DNA from: Planctomycetota bacterium
GTDB taxonomy: Bacteria; Planctomycetota; Planctomycetia; Pirellulales; UBA1268
NCBI GenBank assembly: GCA_003670825.1
Contig: QWQL01000050.1
Span: forward strand, 1 to 5,881
Reading direction: 5' to 3'
DNA: 5,881 nucleotides
Translations under genes and position numbers: made by a program
Shown here: piece after piece, positions 1-5,881 of the stretch
Numbering within the stretch: position 1 is the stretch's first letter
Layout of the letters: each line of letters opens with the position of its first letter
The notes under the pieces: model-generated
Told to the model about the DNA's origin: nothing
The model's database searches: none
The model's input: the letters and a program-made list of their open reading frames with translations, nothing else

Positions 1-417
1 CTCGTCCTGCCCGAAATAGACGCTGTCCGCCTGGACCTGTCCGGAGATCACGAGCGACGGTTTCTTCGCCTCATTTTTCTTTGCGGTCTTGCCGGCGGCC
101 ACCAGCTTTCCGACGTTTGTCTCGACCGTGGCAAGCCGGTCGGTCACCGAGGGACCCATCTCCGGCAGGGTCTCGGGCGGCACGAGCACCAGATCCTCGT
201 GTGCCGGCCGCTCGCCGCGGAGTGCCTCGATCTCCCGCTCGAGACTGCGGAGATCCTGTCGGAGCGATTCGATGTCAGCGGTCGGCGGGGCGGTTGTGTC
301 GGTCTCGTCGCCCCGCGCAGGAGCCATCCCTGATCCAGCCAGGCCGAGGAGCATCAGGCCCGCTCCGAGCAGGGCGGTACGACCGAATGCCGACGATGAT
401 GGAAGCCGGTGGGGCAC
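1..417 (-). CDS. OprO/OprP-like outer-membrane porin, N-terminal part (cut by left edge)
   Basis: The 139 visible codons are the start of a protein that runs off the left edge. In order they show a basic N-terminus with a hydrophobic core at about residues 13-31 and a likely signal-peptidase cut near APARG (32-36), an acidic Thr/Pro stretch, a short heptad-like coiled coil at about 48-70 (IESLRQDLRSLEREIEALRG), a Lys/Ala-rich linker (110-119), and then SLVISGQVQADSVYFGQDE. That last segment resembles the first beta-strand of phosphate-selective porin O/P-type barrels as found in planctomycetes, where a periplasmic coiled coil precedes the barrel. By family, such proteins are outer-membrane channels for anions or other small solutes; the substrate here is unknown. 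I chose GTG at 415-417 because GAGG lies just upstream of it (minus strand). An in-frame TTG at 454-456 is the other option, and an in-frame TGA at 469-471 closes the frame. The family call rests on the short strand motif and overall architecture, so it is moderate. Confidence 0.62.
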   Translation of the reverse strand, partial: MPHRLPSSSAFGRTALLGAGLMLLGLAGSGMAPARGDETDTTAPPTADIESLRQDLRSLEREIEALRGERPAHEDLVLVPPETLPEMGPSVTDRLATVETNVGKLVAAGKTAKKNEAKKPSLVISGQVQADSVYFGQDE

Positions 418-746
418 GATGCCTCGGCGGAGGAGTCGACGATGCTGGAGCGGCAATCTTCGTGTTGCTCACGTCGGTCCGCGCGACGATCCGATCCTCT
501 TTATCGGTACAGACCGCGCCGTCGGTTCAGCCTGCGCGTCCGGTAGAGATTTCCAACTGGATTCTCCGACAGGCACCCCGAAGGTGCGGGAACTGGGCGA
601 CACGCGGTGCCTCGTCGACTGTGACCACCCGTCAGGACTGCGCAAGTCGGCGGGAGTGGGCAAGCTGGCAGAAGTGGGCACGCGGGAGATCGACCGGCGA
701 GCCAGCGAAGACTCTGGCACCACCGGCCCAGCCGCGGCATGCCGTC
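418..746. other. Intergenic region / probable porin leader
   Basis: This stretch lies between the porin start and the hairpin at the end of the peptidase gene. I see no gene in it: the open frames here give Arg/Ser/Pro-rich peptides with no recognisable motif. It must hold the porin promoter if the porin is not co-transcribed with the peptidase, but I find no convincing -35/-10 pair on the minus strand. Small structures are present: a 5-bp stem with a TTCGG loop on the minus strand (573-587), a 5-bp stem GCCAG/CTGGC (701-718), a perfect 10-nt palindrome CGGCATGCCG (735-744), and an 18-nt-spaced direct repeat AGTGGGCA (655-662 and 673-680). Confidence 0.5.
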
Positions 747-792
747 AGCTCACCCGCTGACTCCCACACGGTGCGGAGTCAGTGGGTGAGCT
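747..792 (-). terminator. Stop-codon-overlapping hairpin, candidate terminator of the proA-peptidase unit
   Basis: An 18-nt left arm (747-764) and an 18-nt right arm (775-792) are complementary at 17 of 18 positions, separated by a 10-nt loop. The last four sense codons and the TGA stop (779-781) of the peptidase gene lie inside the right arm. No T-run follows on the minus strand, so it is not a classical intrinsic terminator. It could be a T-less terminator or a 3'-end-stabilising stem. The palindrome at 735-744 lies just downstream in the direction of transcription. Confidence 0.6.
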
Positions 793-2953
793 CGCGATCG
801 AGGAACGTATAGCCCAGGGCTTCCATGAAGGCCTTCTGGCGATTGTCGGCCGCCCCGCCGTGGCCTCCCTCGATGTTCTCGTAGTACAAGACCGGCTTCT
901 CGTACTCCCGCAACCGCGCCGTCATCTTGCGGGCGTGGCCCGGGTGCACGCGATCATCGCGAGTGGAGGTCGTGATCAGCATCGGCGGATAGCCGCGGTC
1001 ACGGGCGACGTTGTGGTAGGGGGAGAATCCTCGGATGAATGCCCACTCCTCGGGCTTGTCGGGGTCGCCGTACTCGCCCATCCAACTCGCACCGGCCAGC
1101 AGCGTGTTGAACCGCCGCATGTCGAGCAGGGGCACCTGGCAGACGATCGCCCCGAAGAGATCGGGCCGCAGGCTGTGCATGTTGCCCATCAAGAGGCCGC
1201 CGTTGCTGCCCCCCATGATGCCCAGGTGCGCCGGCGACGTGACCTTCCGCGCCACGAGATCCTCTGCGATCGCGATGAAATCCTCGTAGGCTCGCGGCCG
1301 CTTCTCCTTGAGGGCCGCCTGATGCCAGCGGGGACCAAACTCACCGCCACCGCGAATGTTGGCGATCACGAACACGTGCCCCTGCTCCAGCCACGCCGCT
1401 CCAGACAGCGGGGAGTAGCCAGGCACGAGCGGGATCTCGAAGCCGCCGTAGCCGTAGAGCAGTGTGGGCGTGGAGCCGTCTGTCGGCAGAGTGGCGGGGC
1501 CGATCTGGAAGTAGGGAATCCGCGTGCCATCCTTCGACACGGCCTCGTGCTGCGTCACCCGGAGCCCCTTCGTGGCGAAGAATGCGGGTGTCTGTTTGAG
1601 TTTTTCCGGAGCGGTGCCGGGAGCGGTTGCCGACCCCAGCGCGAGTGTCGACGGCTCGAGTGGGCTCGACGTCACCAGCCAGTAATCATCCGACTCGATT
1701 TCATCGACCGGTGTGATCGTCGCCGTGCCAAACTCGGGCACTCCCGCCAGCGCCGCGCGGCTCCACGTGCCGTCCCGGTGCGTGAGCACATCGATCCGGC
1801 TGCGGACGTTGTCGAGCGTGGTCAGCACGAAGTGGTTTCGGGTTCCAGCCCAGGCGGCGAGCGACGTGCGATCGGTCGGCTCGAAGAGCATGTGCAGGGC
1901 CCGCTCCCCCTTCAGGAAGTCCTCGAAGGTGGCGATGAGCAGGGCCCCGGCCGGAAACGTCGTGCCGTCCACCGTCCACGGGGTGCGGAGCTCGATCAGG
2001 AGCCATTCGCGATGCACCGAGGCGCTGGCGTCGTCGGGCTTGTCGATCTTGATCAGCTGGCCGTCTCGCCGGAGGAACATTTCGTTGGTCCAGAACGTGA
2101 TCTGCCGGACGAGAAAATCCCGCTCGAAGCCGGGCGTGAGGTCGGAAAATCCGCCGACCGACATGTCGTCCGCCCGGCCCTCGAAGATCGTCTGTGCGTC
2201 TGCCAGCGGCGTGCCGCGGGCCCACTCCCGCACCGTCCGCGGGTAGCCCGAGGCGGTGAGCGATCCGGGGCCCATGTCGGTGGCCACGAACAGGCTCCCG
2301 CGATTTCGCCAGGCGACCCGGCTCTTTGCCTCGGGCAGTGCGAAGCCCCCGTCCACAAACGCCTTCTGCTCGAGGTCGAACTCCCGGACGACGTCGGCGT
2401 CGGCCCCGCCCCGCGACAGCGATACCAGGCAGGTGCGGTCTTCGGGTTCGAGGATCGTCGCTCCGTGCCAGACCCAGTTCTCCCCCTCAGACTTCGCCAG
2501 CGCGTCGACATCGATCACCGTCTCCCAGGCGGGCTCAGGCGTGCGGTAGCTGTCGAGCGTGGTTCGCCGCCACAGACCCTTTGGGTTCGCGGCGTCCCGC
2601 CACAGGTTATAGAAGTGGTTGCCGATCCTCGAGACGAGCGGGATCCGCTCCTTGGAGTCGAGGATCGAGAGGAGTCGCGATTCAAGCGCGGCGAATGCCT
2701 CCCCCTCGGCGAGCGACTTTCGGCTCTCGGCGTTTCGCTCGCGGACCCACTCCAGCTGCTTCTCGCCCATCACGTCTTCCAGCCAGAGGTGTGGATCGAC
2801 GGCCTGATCAGAGGCTGTGCCGGCGGCCTGATCGGGGATTGCGCCGGCGGCCTGAACGGGGAGATGGTCAGCGGACGGCGTGCCGAAGGCGGGGCTGTTC
2901 ATCAAGGCCACCATGAGGAGCAGGAGGAAAAGCGGGGCACGAGCGGGGGTCAT
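779..2953 (-). CDS. Secreted prolyl oligopeptidase, family S9A
   Basis: This 724-residue protein is a serine peptidase of the prolyl oligopeptidase type, expected to cut short peptides after proline. It starts with a signal peptide (about 1-24, core LFLLLLMVALM), so it should act in the periplasm or outside. A repetitive linker (32-52) follows, then the N-terminal PHLWLEDV...LEWVRERNAES segment (54-77), the beta-propeller (about 120-480) and the alpha/beta-hydrolase domain. The hydrolase domain shows YGYGGF (500-505), NIRGGGEFG (532-540), the nucleophile elbow GGSNGG with Ser583, DDR with Asp667 and GGHGG with His698, so the triad is complete. Length fits the family plus a signal peptide. The ATG overlaps the proA stop (ATGA) and has only a weak ribosome site, which suggests translational coupling. 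Which substrates it uses is not visible; a wider post-proline or oligopeptidase specificity within S9 remains possible. Confidence 0.93.
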   Translation of the reverse strand: MTPARAPLFLLLLMVALMNSPAFGTPSADHLPVQAAGAIPDQAAGTASDQAVDPHLWLEDVMGEKQLEWVRERNAESRKSLAEGEAFAALESRLLSILDSKERIPLVSRIGNHFYNLWRDAANPKGLWRRTTLDSYRTPEPAWETVIDVDALAKSEGENWVWHGATILEPEDRTCLVSLSRGGADADVVREFDLEQKAFVDGGFALPEAKSRVAWRNRGSLFVATDMGPGSLTASGYPRTVREWARGTPLADAQTIFEGRADDMSVGGFSDLTPGFERDFLVRQITFWTNEMFLRRDGQLIKIDKPDDASASVHREWLLIELRTPWTVDGTTFPAGALLIATFEDFLKGERALHMLFEPTDRTSLAAWAGTRNHFVLTTLDNVRSRIDVLTHRDGTWSRAALAGVPEFGTATITPVDEIESDDYWLVTSSPLEPSTLALGSATAPGTAPEKLKQTPAFFATKGLRVTQHEAVSKDGTRIPYFQIGPATLPTDGSTPTLLYGYGGFEIPLVPGYSPLSGAAWLEQGHVFVIANIRGGGEFGPRWHQAALKEKRPRAYEDFIAIAEDLVARKVTSPAHLGIMGGSNGGLLMGNMHSLRPDLFGAIVCQVPLLDMRRFNTLLAGASWMGEYGDPDKPEEWAFIRGFSPYHNVARDRGYPPMLITTSTRDDRVHPGHARKMTARLREYEKPVLYYENIEGGHGGAADNRQKAFMEALGYTFLDRELTH
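2801..2862 (-). repeat. 24-bp in-frame tandem repeat in the peptidase linker
   Basis: On the plus strand GGCCTGAWC recurs at 2801, 2825 and 2849, an exact 24-bp period with about 2.6 copies. The two full units match at 19 of 24 positions. It encodes the 8-residue repeats VQAAGAIP, DQAAGTAS, DQAV (residues 33-52) between the signal peptide and the start of the mature peptidase fold. It is probably a flexible linker that can change in copy number without shifting the frame. Confidence 0.85.
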
Positions 2954-4236
2954 GAGCGGGTGTGTCCGGTGCCGGTGACGATGTATTTATAGGTGGTGAG
3001 TTCGCGGGTGCCGCAGGGGCCGCGGGCATGGAGCTTGTCGGTCGAGATCCCGATCTCGGCCCCGAGCCCCAGTTCGCCACCGTCGTTGAACCGCGTGCTG
3101 GCGTTGATCACCGCGCAGGCTGTGTCGACCCGTGAGGCGAATCTCCGCGCGGCCTGCTCGTCGGCCGTGACGATCGCGTCGGTGTGCCGCGATCCGTAAC
3201 GGTTGACGTGGTCGATTGCCGCGTCGAGCGAATCGACGACGGCCACCGAGATCTTCGGGCCGAGGTATTCCGTGCCCCAGTCGGCTTCGGTCGCCACGCC
3301 CGCCTGAGGCACGAGCCGGCGGGTGTCGGCATCGCCCACGATCTCCACGCCCGCAGCGGCCGTGAGGGCGGCAGCGATGCGGGGCAGGAACTCGGCCGCG
3401 ACGTCACGGTGGATGAGGAGCGACTCGGCCGCATTGCAGACACCCATCCGCTGGCACTTGGCATTGACCACGATCGCCTCGGCCATCGCCAGGTCGGCGG
3501 CCTTGTCGACGTAGACATGGCAGTTGCCATCGAAGTGCTTGAGCACCGGCATCTTGGCCTCGCTGCACACGCGACGAATCAGCGACTCGCCGCCGCGGGG
3601 GATCGCGATGTCGATCAGGTCGTCCATGGCGAGAAACTCACCCACGGCCTGGCGGTCGGCCACATCGACGAGCTGCACGGCATCGGCCGGTAGGCCGCTT
3701 GCGGCTATCGCCCCGCGGATACTCTCGGCAATCCGCCGGCTCGAATGGGCCGCCTCCTTGCCCCCGCGGAGGATGATCGCGTTTCCAGAGGCGAGGGCCA
3801 CCGCCGCGGCATCCGCGGTGACGTTGGGCCGTGACTCGTAGATGAAGAACACCACGCCGAGGGGCACGCGGACCTTCCGCACGAGTAGGCCGCTGGGCTG
3901 CGTTGATTCCTCGATCACCTCTCCCACCGGGTCGGGCTGGGAGGCCACGGCGTCGATGCCCGCCGCGATCGACTCCACCCGGGCGGCGTCGAGCATGAGC
4001 CGGTCCATTTGGGCGGGCGTCAGGCCGAAGCCGGGAGCGGCTGCGATGTCGAGGGCGTTGGCAGCCAGGATTCCGGCGACGTCACCACGAATCCGTTCCG
4101 CGGCGGCCCGCAAGCAGGCCGCCTTCCGCTCCGCGGGTACGTCGGCGAGGTCGAGCGCGGCCCGGCGGGCCCGCGTGGCGATGCCACGGCAGTGGTCGTG
4201 GAGGGGAGAGGCGGCGAGTGCGGCGTGGCTGGCCAT
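2950..4236 (-). CDS. proA: Glutamate-5-semialdehyde dehydrogenase (gamma-glutamyl phosphate reductase)
   Basis: ProA reduces gamma-glutamyl phosphate with NADPH to glutamate-5-semialdehyde, the second step of proline synthesis from glutamate, in the cytoplasm. The 428-residue protein is close to the usual length of about 417. Visible motifs are YESRPNVT (133-140), the nucleotide-binding-side GNAIILRGGKEA (151-162), the catalytic cysteine in GVCNAAESLLIH (Cys267), the family signature from VDSLDAAIDHVNRYGSRHTD (about 334-353), and TRFNDGGELGLGAEIGIST with KLHARGP near the C-terminus (381-407). I chose the ATG at 4234-4236 because the family alignment begins there; the frame stays open upstream to 4500 but that part would overlap the divergent gene and looks non-coding. 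The ribosome site is weak (GGA). The gene ends in an ATGA overlap with the peptidase gene. proB, its usual partner, is not in the window. Confidence 0.96.
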   Translation of the reverse strand: MASHAALAASPLHDHCRGIATRARRAALDLADVPAERKAACLRAAAERIRGDVAGILAANALDIAAAPGFGLTPAQMDRLMLDAARVESIAAGIDAVASQPDPVGEVIEESTQPSGLLVRKVRVPLGVVFFIYESRPNVTADAAAVALASGNAIILRGGKEAAHSSRRIAESIRGAIAASGLPADAVQLVDVADRQAVGEFLAMDDLIDIAIPRGGESLIRRVCSEAKMPVLKHFDGNCHVYVDKAADLAMAEAIVVNAKCQRMGVCNAAESLLIHRDVAAEFLPRIAAALTAAAGVEIVGDADTRRLVPQAGVATEADWGTEYLGPKISVAVVDSLDAAIDHVNRYGSRHTDAIVTADEQAARRFASRVDTACAVINASTRFNDGGELGLGAEIGISTDKLHARGPCGTRELTTYKYIVTGTGHTRS

Positions 4237-4332
4237 GAAAGATCCGAAGGCAGGCGGGCGATCGTCACGGTATCTTACCGGCTGCGAAGCTTCCCCCCAG
4301 GTTTCCCCAAGGCTCGTTTCAGGAGTCGATCC
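4237..4332. promoter_or_regulatory. Divergent control region between proA and the TIM-barrel gene
   Basis: The two start codons face away from each other across 96 bp, so promoters for both transcription units should lie here. I see an inverted repeat CGGTA-TCT-TACCG (4268-4280), an 8-nt palindrome GAAGCTTC (4286-4293), and two G-rich blocks on the minus strand (about 4291-4312). The repeat contains TATCTT on plus and TAAGAT on minus, each a poor -10 match, and neither has a good -35 at 16-18 bp. The promoter role follows from position only. Confidence 0.45.
4321..4325 (+). promoter_or_regulatory. Ribosome binding site AGGAG
   Basis: AGGAG stands 7 bp before the ATG at 4333. It fixes that ATG as the start, although the frame is open far upstream (back to 4009, inside proA on the other strand). 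Confidence 0.85.
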
Positions 4333-5166
4333 ATGCACCCGTTCACGCTCGACCGCCGCTCGTTTCTCACCACCGGGGCTGCGGTCCTGGGAGCTGCCGC
4401 CACCCGCCGCGGAGGTGCCGCAACCGCCGACGGTGGCCCGAATCTTGGCATCCAGATGTATTCGCTGCGGGGATTCAAGGTCGACGAGGCGCTCGAGCAC
4501 GTGAAAGACCTGGGACTCAGCTTCGTCGAGTTTTACCCCGGGATGTTCCCAGTGACCGACGACCGGGCCGCAATCAAGGCCATGCGCGACAAGGTTGCCA
4601 GACTCGGGCTCACGATTTCAGCCTATGGAGTGAGCCGGTTCACGAAGGACGCCGCGGCGAACCGGAAGATCTTCGCCTTCGCGAAGGATGCGGGCATCGG
4701 TATTCTCGGAGCAGACCCTGATCCCGATTCGTTCGCGAGCCTCGACGACCTCGTGAAGGAGTTCGACATCCGGATCGCGATTCACAACCACGGCCCGACC
4801 CATCGCTACAACAAGGCGATCGACGTGCTCACCGCGATCGAGAAGCACGACGACCGGATCGGCGCCTGCGCCGATCTGGGGCACTTCCTGCGGAGCGGCG
4901 AGAAGCCGACGGAGGTGATCCGGCTGCTTGCCGGCCGCCTCTACGGCATCCATCTCAAGGACTTTGCCGAGATGCAGGACAAGACGAAGGGCGTGATTCT
5001 CGGCACGGGTCACATCGATGTGCCAGCCGTGTTCGCAGCCCTCGAGCAGGCAGAGTTTCCGGCCGACGGTGCCCTCTCGATCGAGTACGAGGAAAACCCA
5101 CAGGATCCGATCGCTGAGATCCGTGACTGCATCACCGCCGCCCGGGCGGCCATGGCCGCGGCGTGA
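4333..5166 (+). CDS. Tat-exported sugar phosphate isomerase/epimerase-like TIM-barrel protein
   Basis: The 277-residue protein opens with a twin-arginine signal (DRRSFLTTGAAVLGAAA, residues 7-23), so it is probably exported folded, with cofactor bound. The rest matches the xylose-isomerase-like TIM barrel (AP endonuclease family 2 fold): LGIQMYSLR (38-46), LGLSFVEFYPG (60-70), AIHNHGP (149-155), ACADLGHFLRSGE (178-190), YGIHLKDF (204-211), LGTGHIDV (223-230) and SIEYEENP (249-256). Likely metal ligands are Glu66, one of His151/His153, Asp181, His207 and Glu251, by analogy with the family. Members act as sugar isomerases, epimerases or dehydratases; the substrate cannot be told from the sequence. 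Exported copies of this family are common in planctomycetes. It is transcribed away from proA and converges with folP, 11 bp apart, so it appears to be a single-gene unit. Confidence 0.85.
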   Translation: MHPFTLDRRSFLTTGAAVLGAAATRRGGAATADGGPNLGIQMYSLRGFKVDEALEHVKDLGLSFVEFYPGMFPVTDDRAAIKAMRDKVARLGLTISAYGVSRFTKDAAANRKIFAFAKDAGIGILGADPDPDSFASLDDLVKEFDIRIAIHNHGPTHRYNKAIDVLTAIEKHDDRIGACADLGHFLRSGEKPTEVIRLLAGRLYGIHLKDFAEMQDKTKGVILGTGHIDVPAVFAALEQAEFPADGALSIEYEENPQDPIAEIRDCITAARAAMAAA

Positions 5167-5177
5167 TCGCGGACGCA

Positions 5178-5881
5178 TCAAGACGTGGCGGCGTAGAGTT
5201 CGAGCGCTCTGCGGACGAGCCTCACCGCGTGCACCCGGACGATCTGCACGCCCTGGGCTGCCAGGCCGCAGGCGGCCCCCGCGGTCGCGGCGTCCCGGTC
5301 TGCTTCGGTCGCGGGCCGACCGCATGATTGCTCGACCACCTTGGCGAGAAATCCCTTTCGCGAATGGCCGACGAGGATGGGTGTGCCGAGGTCGAGGAAC
5401 CGGCCGGCGTGTCGCATCAACTCCAGGTTGTGCTCGTGGGTCTTGCCAAACCCGATGCCGGGGTCGAGGCAGATTCGGTCGAGTGGGATGCCCGCCGAAA
5501 CGAGCACGTCCCGCCTGGCCGCCAGGTAGGCGTGGATCTCGGTGACGACGTCGCCGTACCGGGGATCGAGCTGCATGGTTCGCGGGATGCCCTGCATGTG
5601 CATGGCGCACATCCCGGCGCCACTCTCACGGGCCACCCGAAGCATGTCGGGATCGCCCTCGAGTCCGGTCACGTCGTTGATGATCTCGGCCCCGAGCTCA
5701 ATGCTTCGCGCCGCGACGACCGCCTTCGACGTGTCGATCGACACCGGCACGTCGCACTCGGCCGAGAGTCGGCGCACGACCTCGCCCACCCGCCGCAGTT
5801 CCTCGGCCTCGGTCACGGCTTCCGAGCCCGGCCGCGTGCTCTCGCCGCCCACGTCGAGGATGTCAGCCCCCTCGGCCGCGA
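5178..5881 (-). CDS. folP: Dihydropteroate synthase, C-terminal part (cut by right edge)
   Basis: DHPS joins 6-hydroxymethyl-dihydropterin diphosphate and p-aminobenzoate to make dihydropteroate in folate synthesis, in the cytoplasm; it is the sulfonamide target. The visible 234 codons run from ADILDVGGESTRPGS through SIDTSKAVVA, IINDVTG, CAMHMQGIPRTMQ, LDPGIGFGKTHEHNLELM and VGHSRKGFLA to VRVHAV and the stop at 5178-5180. These are the pterin- and pABA-site motifs in the usual order. Family length is about 270-290, so some 40-60 residues lie beyond the edge. The GTG at 5850-5852 is not the start: it is the Val of DVGGESTRPG. One oddity is RVHAV where most family members have RVHDV. Neighbours give no folate operon within the window. 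Confidence 0.95.
   Translation of the reverse strand, partial: AAEGADILDVGGESTRPGSEAVTEAEELRRVGEVVRRLSAECDVPVSIDTSKAVVAARSIELGAEIINDVTGLEGDPDMLRVARESGAGMCAMHMQGIPRTMQLDPRYGDVVTEIHAYLAARRDVLVSAGIPLDRICLDPGIGFGKTHEHNLELMRHAGRFLDLGTPILVGHSRKGFLAKVVEQSCGRPATEADRDAATAGAACGLAAQGVQIVRVHAVRLVRRALELYAATS

Noticed and set aside
469..740. Small minus-strand open frames in the intergenic region (84 and 79 codons)
   Set aside because: They overlap each other in different frames, have no ribosome site I can see and no recognisable domain.
418..746. Pho box or tRNA/small RNA in the porin leader
   Set aside because: No 11-bp-spaced CTGTCAT-like repeats, no cloverleaf and no promoter-terminator pair were visible.
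81..812. Two long plus-strand open frames (to 812 and 760) over the porin and intergenic region
   Set aside because: Both are Arg/Ser/Pro-rich without motifs, run antisense to the porin signal peptide, and look like G+C-driven open frames.
782..2992. A 736-codon open frame on the plus strand covering the whole peptidase gene
   Set aside because: It is the antisense shadow of a G+C-rich coding gene: Arg/Gly/His-rich, no motif, no ribosome site, while the minus-strand frame has a complete catalytic triad and signal peptide.
4009..4332. Upstream extension of the TIM-barrel gene to 4009
   Set aside because: The extra residues lie antisense to proA and would place the twin-arginine signal internally; AGGAG at 4321-4325 supports the ATG at 4333.
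4237..4500. N-terminal extension of proA to 4500
   Set aside because: It would overlap the divergent TIM-barrel gene and its ribosome site, and the added 88 residues show no ProA homology; the family start fits 4236.
5136..5163. GC palindromes (GCCGCCCGGGCGGC, GGCCATGGCC) at the end of the TIM-barrel gene as a terminator
   Set aside because: They are explained by Ala/Arg codons of the AARAAMAAA tail, are mutually exclusive as stems, and have no T-run; not distinct enough to call.
4618..5610. A 330-codon minus-strand open frame spanning the TIM-barrel and folP genes
   Set aside because: It is out of frame with folP and antisense to the TIM-barrel gene; composition is His/Arg/Gly-rich, typical of a shadow frame.

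Overview
The window is G+C-rich bacterial chromosome, roughly two-thirds G+C by eye. It holds two complete genes on the minus strand (proA and a secreted prolyl oligopeptidase), one complete gene on the plus strand (a Tat-exported sugar-isomerase-like TIM-barrel protein), and two minus-strand genes cut by the window edges (an outer-membrane porin at the left, folP at the right). The porin begins with a signal peptide, an acidic coiled coil and a Lys-rich linker before the barrel. That porin layout and the exported TIM-barrel protein are typical of Planctomycetota, probably a Pirellulales-like lineage. This placement is inference from gene style; the window has no rRNA or marker phylogeny to settle it.

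Layout from left to right: (1) 1-417, the N-terminal part of an OprO/OprP-like porin, minus strand, with a non-ATG start. (2) 418-778, a non-coding stretch carrying a strong 18-bp inverted repeat that overlaps the stop codon of the next gene, plus short repeats that could belong to the porin leader or promoter. (3) 779-2953, an S9A prolyl oligopeptidase with a signal peptide and an intact Ser-Asp-His triad. (4) 2950-4236, proA, whose TGA overlaps the ATG of the peptidase gene (ATGA), so the two form a tightly coupled transcription unit. (5) 4237-4332, a 96-bp divergent control region. (6) 4333-5166, the TIM-barrel gene, with a clear AGGAG ribosome binding site and a twin-arginine signal. (7) 5178-5881, the C-terminal part of dihydropteroate synthase (folP), convergent with the TIM-barrel gene across an 11-bp gap.

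The most coherent biological link is proA with the peptidase: one gene makes the proline precursor glutamate-5-semialdehyde, the other releases peptides by cutting after proline outside the cytoplasm. The remaining genes look like ordinary neighbours. I see no CRISPR array, mobile element, tRNA or rRNA, and no convincing undescribed multi-gene system. The points most worth a second look are the stop-codon hairpin, the proA-peptidase coupling, an in-frame 24-bp minisatellite in the peptidase linker, and an Asp-to-Ala change in the conserved C-terminal motif of the DHPS.
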